Source: Heligmosomoides polygyrus polygyrus (Eukaryota; Nematoda; Chromadorea; Rhabditida; Heligmosomidae). From it: 64,000 nucleotides of DNA. Numbering within the stretch: the first letter of the stretch is position 1; every line of letters begins with the position of its first letter. Positions 19,551 to 30,027 of this stretch are shown here, piece after piece. The notes under the pieces were generated by a model. The model was not told where the DNA came from. It ran no database searches and saw nothing but the letters and a program-made list of their open reading frames with translations. The DNA lies in NCBI GenBank assembly GCA_947396885.1, contig OX377202.1:24180001-24244000 (forward strand), in the 5' to 3' direction. Position numbers and translations under genes: made by a program.

Positions 19551-21359
19551 CAGGGCTGTGCTTTTAACGATTAACGATTTACCGATTTACCGGATTTATC
19601 GGCATTTTTCGTTAAAAATGTTTAATGAAATTTAAGGGCAAAAATTTCCATTAATTTGCGTTAACGACATTTACGCGCCATTTACGAAATTTTACTTTTC
19701 TTCATATGAATGCATTTTGGACGGATCTTTTTTTGGTAAGCTCTGACTGTTTCGTTGCGATATCGAGGAAACCCTCTAGTTATTTGGGTCAGTGGAAATA
19801 CATAGGCAGTCGATATCGTCCTCATATTTCTAGAATTGTTGGCATTTTCGCGTTGTTTTACCAATTTGTTTGCGAGTAACCCACTTTTCGATGCAGTTGT
19901 TTCGTATTATGGGCATCCTAGGCATTTTTGGCGCTTGACTCTGCATACTAATTTTTCATACCTCCCAACAATTCAGTTTTTTCGCAGTTTTTTGTGGTAT
20001 TTATTTCATAAGTTGGTTGAAAAGGCATGGAAGACGCGAACAAAACGCTACGAAACACGAACAGTGCGAGAAAATAAGTGTGAGAAACGAAACGGGAAGA
20101 GAAAGATCTTTCCTTCTTATCCGCAAGTTTTTTAGGAAAATTGGAGGGGTTCTTTGTGCTGGATCAGCTGACGATTGTAGGACTACGTTAAGGCAATTAT
20201 GAGCCTCGTCAACCTGATAGAGCGTGGTACTGTCGCTGCTTTCTTTTATTGAATTTCATGCCGTGAATTCAACGATTCTGTTCAACCTTTCGTCTTTTTA
20301 AAGGATTCTCCTGGCAGTTTTCTTTGGGAGGGGCACGGTCAGCCTACAGATGAAGCAGTGGGAGTACCTATGTATGTACATGAAAGCAAAAACAAAAACA
20401 ATGGAAAAGAGAAGAAGCCGTCGACTACTCTTCGTGAGCTATTACAAATGAGATTAGTCCAAAAATTCGCACTTTACATGTAGTCGCATTGCAAGCTTCT
20501 TTTTAAAGGTTGGTCTACGAGAAAGGTAAATCTTTGAAGGCGCATGTCTGGCTCTAACAACTATGGATTTTTTCGTGCAATTTGCGAATTTACACTGTTT
20601 ATCAATCCAAAATGTCCTTTAGAAAAATGGGAAGGAATTGATAACCCAAAACACACTCGAACGTCGAGAACATGTGTTGCACGGTTTGGTACGAGGTGCG
20701 TCAACAACTAAATCAGTAAGCGGTGGACCTATTGGGACGACAGCAGCCATTTTATGAAACAGGCAGCTCTACGAACTTCGTATATGTCTTCCAAAGACGA
20801 ACTGTGCCGAAGAATTCGCTGTGGTCACCGCCTGACCTGAATTCTTCATTAAAGCATTCTGTAGATTTCTAAAATGATTATGGAAGCGTAGGATTTTGAG
20901 CCGCGAAAGTCCACATGTACCTAGCGAGCGCAAGTTCTGATAAGAAGTTTTGTCAGATCAAAAGAAAACGCACAAAAACGTTCAGCCCTAGTATGGTGCA
21001 TAGCACTTTGGACACTTCCGAAATCTGGAGGAGTTTCCACATTCTGTTATTGTTGTTTCTGCTGTTCTATATATCATAATGACTTTTGTCCTTTAGCAAT
21101 TTTGTTGATGCTCGATGGACTGTTGTTGTTTGTTGTGAAGATGAAGGCGTAGTGGTCATGTAATTGCCATGTAGAGGAAGAGAAAAAGCAATAAAAGAAA
21201 AAGATCCAGCTATTTACCTACTCAAATAGATCCAAACTGATTGCAGCAAAGGCAATTTTTATTTAACGAATTTACCGAATTTACCGATTTTAACGCAAAC
21301 TTTTTTCGTTAAAAACTGACCGTTAAAAATTTGCCGAAAAAATTTAACGCACACCCCTG
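19551..21359. mobile_element. hAT-type non-autonomous element 2 (TTAACG family)
   Basis: It is 1809 bp. The ends are CAGGGCTGTGC and the inverse CAGGGGTGTGCG, with an 8-bp duplication ATCTGGAG. Subterminal zones 19563-19690 and 21252-21350 are built of TTAACG, TTTACCGA and TTCGTTAAAAA motifs and align in direct orientation. The centre shows no transposase; a plus frame at 19836-20135 is unrecognised. Confidence 0.8.
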
Positions 21360-21367
21360 ATCTGGAG

Positions 21368-23548
21368 CTTGCCCAAAAGGTCACGTCACCTAACCTATCT
21401 TCGGCAGAGGCAGCTGCGACACAGTGTAAAAACCTTTTTCACGTTGCGGTTTCCGCCTACTTCAACAACTTGAACACACTGCCCCTTGCATTTCTAGACT
21501 CAAACAAGAAACAGTGCAAACGCCGCTATGCGAGTGCCATAATTCGACCCTCCCTGCTTCTCTTTTCATGAAAGTCTTTCTATTACGACGTCTAAACACG
21601 GATTTCAGACAACTTTTCACCGTTCACATTCTTATTTTCGACTCCGGAAGTGCTCCAATTCAGTTTTTTCGTTTAGTGACGACCTCTTGACTTCCTGCAG
21701 GGTTCATGTTCGGATGTACTCAGTCGACAACACTTCAGTATGGGAGCGTCATTAGCGGTGCGGAGCGATTCTTCCTGCAATTTTGGTGGTGACTTTGAAG
21801 CTCATGCGATATTGAGCAACTCGTTTCTCCTGACTGAATAAAAATAACGAGTGAAGTTCAGGGGACCCAACCCACATCATTCCATCGACAGACAGAGTGA
21901 TGAGCCTATCCACCGTTCTTTAAAGTGTCGGTAACTGCCTACATAAATATGTCAAACAAAATGACAGCCCTAGCATTACTCTGTCAAATATGGTCCGAAC
22001 CGATCAAATTTTAGGCTAAATGTGCCTTGTGGAAACGTAAGTTTTCACAACGTTTTAGAAGCTAATGTGTGTTGAATATGTGTTGTCTCCAGATGTATGA
22101 TTAACTGCGATATTTGCTTCCGTACTCCGACGCTTGACCTTGTGCTGACGACAAACTTTTGTGGTTTCCATTTTCAGAAAAGCCTTTCATTTGTGTTTGA
22201 GAACTAATTCCCTCGTGAAGATTGATCCCTGAACGCGACGTCACAGTGTAATTGCCAGGCAATTAGGGAGAAGCTAACGCCTTCTCTCCATGACGTGCGA
22301 CCAATGACGTGGTTTATTCCAGCACACATTTAGGTAGTTAACGACGACAATGTCGAAACTAGTGCTTCACCCCTGAGGAGCAAGGCTTCGTCCTTTTTAC
22401 AATAATGCTTCGAAGATGACATGCATAGTCAAATGGCAACACGACCACTTTCGGAACTCCTACCGTCTAGGATGGAGAGACTCTTTACGCAGCTCTGACA
22501 AGAATTGGCTTGCTTTCTGGTGGACAATTCGGACATTCTTTTGTTTCCGTCTGCTGTCACCGAATTTCAAAACGGGTTCCTTTGTTGCAGGAAGGTGGAG
22601 TGAGGTGAAAAACACCGATGCTTTCTGAAATCCAGACGGTGGCTGTTGCTATTCCTTTTTTGTTTCGACACGAAATTTCAAAAAAGGTTTCTGCTTCATC
22701 TGCTTAAATTAGACTCCGCTGCATTTGTAACTTATAAGAAGCTAACTGGAGCAGTCTGAAAGAAGCTTCAATCCCACACTCACGCCCACAAATCAACCTT
22801 AAATAGGACTGGCTCTCCTGGAAAGCATCCATTCCACTGATCCCTTGCAGATGTTTCCTCGATTTATTTTCCTAACAAGGTATGAATAGAGTGATCAGTT
22901 TCGGAATTAGAAGTCGAAGACGGCGGAAACTTTCGGTCCGATTTAGTGGAAGTGAAGGGCGTAGCCGACATCGTTAGCTGATGTGCTGATGTTCTCAGCT
23001 AGCGTGCATGACCTCTTCGAAACGTGGTTAATCCGTTTTTCTCACATCCTCATTTGCATTCCAATTTGATCAGTGGTGAGTTCGACTCGACAGATGTGGT
23101 GTATGAACATTGCGGGGTTTACTACTAGCCTAGCGACAGTGGATGAGATGGCCTCCATTTTCGAATGCGCCGAGCTATGTACTTAGCCTTCTTCTTTGTG
23201 TTTTCATACCATCTCGACGCTTTATTTTTCTTTATTTACTTATTTATGTAAAGCACATGAGAGTGCGCTCAATCCCATAGAGTAAAAAAAACAATTAGCA
23301 ATAAAATCGCTTGACCGCATGTAGAAAATGTTAAAGCTAGCTGAACGCTCATGATCAATAACGCTAATGCAGTAGCGGGTCACAAGCGAAAAGCAAAATG
23401 CGGATTGCAACTTGGAACACTCTTTGAGAAAAGAATGTATGTAGGAATGCACTATCTGGCGGATAGCGTTAGGTAAGCATTGCCACTACGGGCCATTTCT
23501 GGACACACCGCACTGAATCTGGCATTGGATTTAATTCCTTTATTTAAC
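21368..23548. other. 2.2 kb non-coding, nothing recognised
   Basis: No frame over about 75 codons, no SINE or LINE similarity and no terminal repeats found. A TTTATTTACTTATTTATG simple run lies near 23230. Confidence 0.4.
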
Positions 23549-23848
23549 CGCGTGGAGCGCAGTCGGAGGAGGCGCCGACTGCCGGCTGCACCCGATACCA
23601 AGTTCCTGGTTCGGATTTCACTCCCAGGCCAACCAAGCCTTCCATCCCTCCGGGGTGGTGAATTGGTACCAGACTTGTCTGAGAAGGATAAAGCGCTGAC
23701 TTGTTCGTCGGCTGGCCACAGCAAGTCATTGTATGGCCAAATACGCATTCAACTCGCCTCCACGACATCCCGTAGAAACAGAATGCGTTGCGCATCCCAA
23801 AGGCGATTGAATACATAACGCCGTCCTTTATCCTTTATCCTTTAACCG
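23549..23848 (+). mobile_element. tRNA-derived SINE, well preserved
   Basis: Full head to tail: GGAGCGCAGTCGGAGGAGGC, CCTGGTTCGGATTTCACTCC, GGTGAATTGGTACCAGACTT, GCGCTGACTTGTTCGTCGGC, CATCCCGTAGAAACAGAATG and a tail of repeated TTTATCC. A short TTTAACCGC on both sides may be part of the target duplication. Confidence 0.85.
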
Positions 23849-24010
23849 CCTGGGTTTCTAGAGGTCGTACTTGCACTACGAGCCAAAGCTGCATCCTTTG
23901 TAAAATTTCTGAATCGACATTATCCCTTTCCGTGTTCTCGTTGTTCACGTTACCTCACTGGCGAACTTACATTTCAGTCTAAGGTGACATAGGTAACCTC
24001 TCGGTACGTA

Positions 24011-25365
24011 CAGTCCCCTCCCGTTCTAACGCCTCCGGATAAGACGCGACTCTCTATCGAAGATTTTCTCTGGCCCGGCCAGCTTACCTTCACGCCAATG
24101 CAAACCAACTCCGCTTAAGACGCGTCGGATACAACGCTACTTCCGTTATAGCGCGGTTTGGGAGCAACTCTGCGTTCAGAATGACTCCCATTGTAACGCG
24201 ACCCGGGCTCAGTTCCGGTCCCACACAGAAAATGAAGACGAGCGGGATGCTGACCGTGTCTGCGAACACATCAGATACGATCAGGAGGTACACCCGCCCC
24301 TGCTACGGGCTTCCTCTCATCCCATTGCTCACCCACCCCATCCCCTAGACTTCGCCGAAAGTCTAACGGTTGCCTCACGAAATCTTTGACACGCAAAAGC
24401 AAAGTTTGCGGTTCGCAGAACACCGGCTGTACCTCCTGACGCCACGCTCCCACCAGGTGTACCTCCTTTCGCGCTGCCGTAACCTTGTATTGCCTCGTTC
24501 ACAGCCACGGCAAGCACCCGTGTGACAATAAATCAGATGCATATAGACGTTTTTTGTGCAGCGATAGGTGTTCATTGTCAGCAATTTGTTGAGCACAGTA
24601 TAAGACTCCCGTTTGTCGTTATAAGCTGCCGTAGATTGGAGGGTTTCCTCTATCAGAAACAACAGGTGACATGTACTGAAATTCGCGTACTTCAAAACAA
24701 TATCCCACACAGTTGGTTTGCCTAGAGCAGCTTGTATAGGGGCTCTATGCTGTGACATGATGTTTTCCTGCTATCAGAACGCTCTGCCATGCATGGCCTG
24801 TACCTACAACCGCTACCTTCGGGACAGGATTTCAGCAACAGCTCTATTTGATCACATGCAACATCCCGATGGGAGAGTGCTGAGTGGCCACTGCAACGAC
24901 GATATGGCGGATGCGGCGTGCGATTTAGCAACGCTGATAGCGTCATGGGCTAACATCCTGTCCAGAAGGAAGAGGGTGCGGATCCAAGTCCCGACTGGTG
25001 CAAGAGTTTTGATGGTAAAGATCATGTAGCATCAGGTTGCACAGTTTAGTTGATGTTCAGGTCTAGCTTACCCCTGGTAGCTATAATTCCTACACATATC
25101 TGTTATACTTATGCATATAACACAGAGAATCCCTGAGGACAGTGCTTCATCAATAGTCTAACGATGTTCTTTGTCCTCACAGTCTCTTTATGGTCACATA
25201 TTTCGTTACCAAAGTCATATTTCGTTCTTAGATAAATATTTAGCCATGGCATGCGATTTTAGATAAATCTGAGGTAGAAAAGGCCAGCTCCGGTTAGGAA
25301 GTGACCCACGTTATAACGCGGATTTCCTCCGGTCTCTTCAAATGCGTTATAACCAGAGGGGACTG
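24011..25365. mobile_element. pogo/Tigger-like non-autonomous DNA transposon
   Basis: The ends CAGTCCCCTCCCGTTCTAAC and the inverse CAGTCCCCTCTGGTTATAAC are flanked by TA (24009-24010 and 25366-25367). The GTTATAACGCG-type repeats just inside both ends (GTTATAGCGCGG near 24147; GTTATAACGCGG near 25310) are characteristic of pogo/Tigger TIRs. No DDE transposase is recognisable in its 1355 bp. A 12-bp inverted pair AGGAGGTACACC / GGTGTACCTCCT lies inside (about 24282 and 24457). Confidence 0.7.
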
Positions 25366-25367
25366 TA

Positions 25368-26136
25368 TGCCAGACTTGCTCCTAGCTCTTGTCTACAAAC
25401 GTAAGCCCTTCATGTCTTCGTCGCAGTTTTTGTCCCCTTTTTTGGGAGAAAATGAGGAAAGCAAAAACAGAAATCGGCAGAAAGGAAACACACGGCTCAT
25501 TCTAGAAAGCATTAAAAAAGAATAGGTCAATTACAACAGAAAGCATGCAAAAATAGACGATTATCATCTTCGACTAGTGTTGCGTTAGGCTGCAAGATAT
25601 CGGACCTATTTATTGCTGAGTGCGCTGTCTTTGTTTAGTAAATTTCAGCCCGCTGGGATGAGAGCACATCTAACTCGATCACGCTTACTCGTCGCTGTTA
25701 TTCGCTTCACGTCTTCTGCTTCTCTCATTCCGTGCCAACGATCACCTCTGAAGCGCTAGCGAAAGTCTCTATTTTCCTTCCGTCACCAGTTTTTACTTGA
25801 GTAGCGAGACATCCGGAGTTAGCTTGCGTTTGAACACTCACATATCTGGCATTTAGGCCCTGCTGTACGTCGCATATTTCTGGTAAATTTTGCGTAATTC
25901 AATATTTTAATGTCTTACGTTACTGTAAGTGGCTGCAATGATACAACCTATCAATTTGTGCAATTCCTCCTGAGCGTATGGGGCAGCATAAGAAGTCCAT
26001 GCTTATGCCCTGCATAAATGACTCTCATTTAATTGTTTTTAGCAGTTGAATGTCCGTGTTTTTACATCCAAAGGGTACGACTGATTTGAAGTCTATTCGG
26101 CTCATCGAAGCAAGACCATGACATGACCCATGAGCA
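25368..26136. other. non-coding, nothing recognised
   Basis: Only short frames; no repeat family of this window recurs here. Confidence 0.4.
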
Positions 26137-26179
26137 TAGATGTGCGGAAATTTTTCTGGAGAGATGCGGAATTGCGAAT

Positions 26180-26272
26180 AAGGATAAAGGACGGCGTTAC
26201 TCAATCCCCTTCGGGATGCGCCACGCATTCTACTTCTACGGGATGTCGTGGAGGCGATTTGAATGCATGTTA
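26180..26272 (-). mobile_element. SINE 3' fragment
   Basis: The inverse strand carries ATTCAAATCGCCTCCACGAC, CCCGTAGAAGTAGAATGCGT, AAGGGGATTGAGTAACGCCG and the TTTATCC tail. The 5' two thirds are missing, typical of 5' truncation during target-primed insertion. Confidence 0.8.
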
Positions 26273-27029
26273 GACCAATGATTATTTATTTATTATTTAT
26301 TATTTTATGAGCATGGACGGATGTCTAGCGTAAAAATATGAACAAAAACACCGCTTAAAGAACAAATGCATACGAAGAACAAACCCTTGTTCTTCTTCAA
26401 TACTAAGAACAAATCCTTGAGCAAATAATGACTGCAAAGCGTCAACAACATTTAACATTTGGTAAAGCTTCTTAAGGCTTGAGCAGACACCTCTTCAAGT
26501 CCTCTTACTTACCAATTAGCAAATTGAAGCCCTTGAGAATCCGGTAAGTTAGGAAGCCTTATCTAATTCGTGATCTAGCAATCGGGAGCCGAAGAATGAC
26601 CTTTCCTCTTACAGAAGGTGTCAGTTCACCATCGATAAAATCACAGCCAGCTTTTTAGCTACAATTTTCTACGGCATAATAAGATTTTTCGCCTGGTGTT
26701 CAGTGATGAAAGACGAAAATAAAAAGCGCGTTGATGTCCGCATGGAATTGAACTGTAATCCTTAGAGAAACACCACATCATAAGCTCTTTGGTGAAGCTA
26801 TTTTGTACACTTTCTAAAGCTCAATATCCTTCTTAGTTGGATTGAAGACAGTTGTACCAGCTACCAGGATAGGACGTACATAGGTTCTGGAGGCCCTTAT
26901 GTACATACACTTCGGAGATATTAGATCCTAGAACCCTGAAGATATTATATAAACGATAGCTGGCCTTCCTCACCAACCCAGATCTCGAACTTCATCAAAC
27001 TTTTTCAGAAGCTGACCATGAATGATACC

Positions 27030-27200
27030 ATACCGGCCTTGTCTTTTGGTCTTTGGGCGGAAAAGTGAAAAAAAAGCCTTTTCCGCCGCTTTTATGTAAC
27101 GCACTTCGAATTGAGTGCCTTGTAAATTGAAACCTATATTTGTGATAAGCACCGAGCTCTCTTTCCGATGAGCTGCAAAGCGCTCTGCGAATATGAAAAA
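27030..27200 (-). repeat. dispersed repeat shared with 11060-11225
   Basis: Inverse copy of the GGCGGAAAAGG ... CCGCCCAAAGACCAAAAG unit seen at 11.1 kb. Confidence 0.6.
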
Positions 27201-27852
27201 ATTAAGTTCCGTGACCTACATTCTACTTCACGCGGCCGACTCCCTCCCTCGCCTCCGCACAAGATAATTACCCACAAAGGATACTGGTGGTAATTATCTC
27301 ACAAAGTGGTCCGAGAACAAGAAGATTCGATTGAATTTCAGGCTTTCTGGATAAGTTACACCTGATGCAACTTAAATTTCTGTACTATACAGTTTCTGGC
27401 AATCACAGTGGTGTAATTTCTTATAGGCCATCTAATTTCTATGTCGTCGATTTCAAGGGGGAATGTCTCGATTTTGAAGAACTCTAATTTTGGAATATCA
27501 AGCTTATGGATGCTTATACTTGTCTATTCGCTAAGCTGTTTTGCTTGGAACCAAACTGCGGAAGGAAAACCTTTAGAATTGAAAACTTCGGAACCTGCAC
27601 GCTGCCAAAGTAGCCCACATCACACTTTTTAGCAGCCATTCGCTCATTTTCCTACGGCTGGTTTGACCATAAAATGGTTTCTCTGCAGAATGAAGGTTAG
27701 AGAATTAAAGGCCTTAGGTCACAATCAATAAGTGATGAGTCACCATTTCCGTTCCGATTTCCGGCCCGAAAGAGAGCGGAACACGAAGGGCTAAAAAGCG
27801 CCGAAAACGGGAGAATCGGAAACACGGAAAAGGAAATTCCGCACATCCCTGA

Positions 27853-28499
27853 GATCTTCTTCTATGAAAAAACACGATGCACCCTTTTGACTAGGGAAAC
27901 AGTGTCCGATTATATATAGGTGGAAGACTACTCCCGAATACACCCTTGTAGAGGACATTTGATGGATTTAGAAATCTTGCTGAACAGAGGCGACGGTTAC
28001 GGAGTCAGGCGAAACTCTGAGCAAGAGGGTGCCACGAAAAAATCGGATCAACATAGCATTCACGAAGAACAAAACCTGCTCTGATAGAGAAAAACGCCAA
28101 CAGCTGGATGTACAGATAGTGCAACTAAGGCGAACGGTTTAGTAGATTTACCATGAAGCGAAACGACGAGGTATAGGATGAGCAACAGATTTTGCTGACT
28201 CTAAAGCAGTCTTGGAAGTTTGCAGGAGCGCGCCACGCACCCGTTCAGCATAATGAATTTATCTGACTGAAAGTGTAAATGCTGTTCACTTGCAGCGACA
28301 CAGGGAAGAAATTCTTTTTTTAAACAACAGTCTCACTTGCACCGTGTATTATTCTGCAATAGCTGCTGTTCATGTGAAAAACGTGTGTACTGAAAAAGTG
28401 CGCTGCATAATCCATTCTCAATGCATTGGTGGGAAACTCGATGCTCTTGTTCATTCCGTGTCATTGAGTCTCGTGCAGCGGTATCTGCGAAAAAATACG
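27853..28499. other. non-coding, nothing recognised
   Basis: No frame or repeat that can be supported. Confidence 0.4.
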
Positions 28500-29125
28500 T
28501 GACTGGGCTTCAACAACGCTTCTTCGGACGCCGACGAAGCTTGGGACTCTTGAGGCTCCTTTCAGTTGCTTCAGTTGTGCCACTCCGAGTATCGTCCTCT
28601 CGATTCCTCGTTACGTAACGCGATCGCGTGTTTACCGTGCTTTCGTAGAGCCCATGTATCTGAAGCGTACGTTAGCGTACGTCGTTCGTCTTCGTCACTA
28701 ATTCTTCGACGCTTTTCAAAGCTCCCCAAGCCGCTCGTTTTCTTCTGCCCAACTCCGGCGCTATGTCGTTGGTTGTGTTGACTTCGCGGTCTAGATACAT
28801 ACAGCCGGAGCATTCGGAGATGTTCGTTGCGTTAGCGAGAATGGGGCATCAGAAACTCGTCCGTTCCCCATGAACATCGTCTTCGTAAGATTCAGCTGCA
28901 GTCCAACGTTCCCACATACACGATCGAAGTCGGCTAGCATTCGCTCCGCCTGGCTGATGCTCGGTGTTACGAGCATCGTCAGCGATGGTGCAGCTGCCAG
29001 CCGGCGACATTCACTCCCATGTCTTCCCATTCTAGTTCAGCCTAAAGTTTTCGAGGGTGGCGCACAAGAGCTTTGGGGTTATTGTATCCGCTTGCTGAAC
29101 CCCTCTCTCCACGTCAATGGTGATG
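28500..29125 (-). pseudogene. RTE-type LINE fragment (RT palm/thumb)
   Basis: The minus strand matches the intact LINE at 30531-33446 over the region from [11 protein letters not shown] through [20 protein letters not shown] (seen intact here) and LTYASDTWA. About nine bases are lost where the catalytic FADD codons should be, and several frameshifts follow. It is a dead, truncated relative on the opposite strand, 1.4 kb away from the intact copy. Confidence 0.8.
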
Positions 29126-30014
29126 ATTTTTTCGTTTTTTTTTTATACGTTGGAGTATTCTTGGACCACCCTGTAGACATCCCGAAGTTTGTTGGGATAA
29201 TAATTGGCTCTCATAAGCTAGCAGGAGCTTCCCAAAAAATGGAGCCCCTTAATACCTGTGGTCATTTTTCCGAGATGCACTTCGGGAATGTCTTTCCGCT
29301 CCACAGTTCTGAATCGAAGCTGCCTCATTAAAGCGAAAATGGAGGGACGCTCAATTCGAAAGCTTCCGCGTGCTGAATAAATTTCCTCATCTGACGTTAC
29401 CGCGATGTCGTATTGGTCTTTGAGTGTCAAGCAGCTCAAAGAATGAAGCTACTAGTTGTTCTATCTTCAATTTAGTGGAAGCGCGGTGTGTTTCAAAGTT
29501 CAACTTTTAAAAACGGTCACTATAACATCGATGAAGTGCTATTGTGAACATGGTTAAAGGATTATGTAAACAATAGGATTTTCGAAAGACCTGAATCTTA
29601 GGGGAGGATTCAGATGAGAATTATTTTTACCAGGTCGGACTTTCGGACAGTTCAGATAACTTATTTTGACTTTTGATTTTAATTATTTTGATTTTGAAGT
29701 TAATCGATGTCTTATCCGATTCAGATATCCTATATGAGGTTCGAAGATATTAATTATTTGGATAGTCCTTTTTGCTAAAACTACCCTTACTTGAATCATC
29801 CCATGATCCGGGGCTTCTTAAAAATGCCGTTATTCTCATATTGTTCTAACCGAACTAAAAAAAGACGGACTCGACATATCCGAATCGGTGCCGATCCATC
29901 GTCTAGTGTCCAAGCCAGAAAGCGTCTTGCGAAAAGAAATGCAGCAATTATACAACTGCAAAGTTTATGAGGATAAATAGGTAGGAAAGAGTGTCAGTCC
30001 AAGTTTGATTCACC
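29126..30014. other. AT-rich non-coding
   Basis: AT-rich spacer between the LINE fragment and the intact LINE; nothing else seen. Confidence 0.45.
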
Positions 30015-30027
30015 TACCGCCGAAAAC
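30015..30027. repeat. 13-bp LINE target-site duplication, left copy
   Basis: TACCGCCGAAAAC recurs exactly at 33456-33468. Confidence 0.85.

Larger units (their letters stand above)
26137..27852. mobile_element. possible third CGGAA-family hAT-type element
   Basis: The left end reads CATAGATGTGCGGAAATTTT and the right end is the inverse of CAGGGATGTGCGGAATTTCC. A CGGAA-rich zone at 27735-27852 closely matches the right zone of hAT element 1. The 8-bp flanks do not match, so either the left terminus is mutated or the two ends belong to different insertions. A SINE fragment is nested at 26180-26272. Confidence 0.45.

Noticed and set aside
23549..23640. Functional tRNA genes at the SINE heads
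   Set aside because: A and B boxes are present but acceptor and T stems do not pair, and the sequence runs on into the SINE body.
24375..24758. 127-aa minus-strand ORF
   Set aside because: It lies wholly inside the pogo-like element, has no recognisable transposase or DNA-binding motif and is low in typical codon pattern.
26137..27852. Confident third CGGAA hAT insertion
   Set aside because: Termini resemble the family but the 8-bp flanks do not match, so it is listed only as possible.
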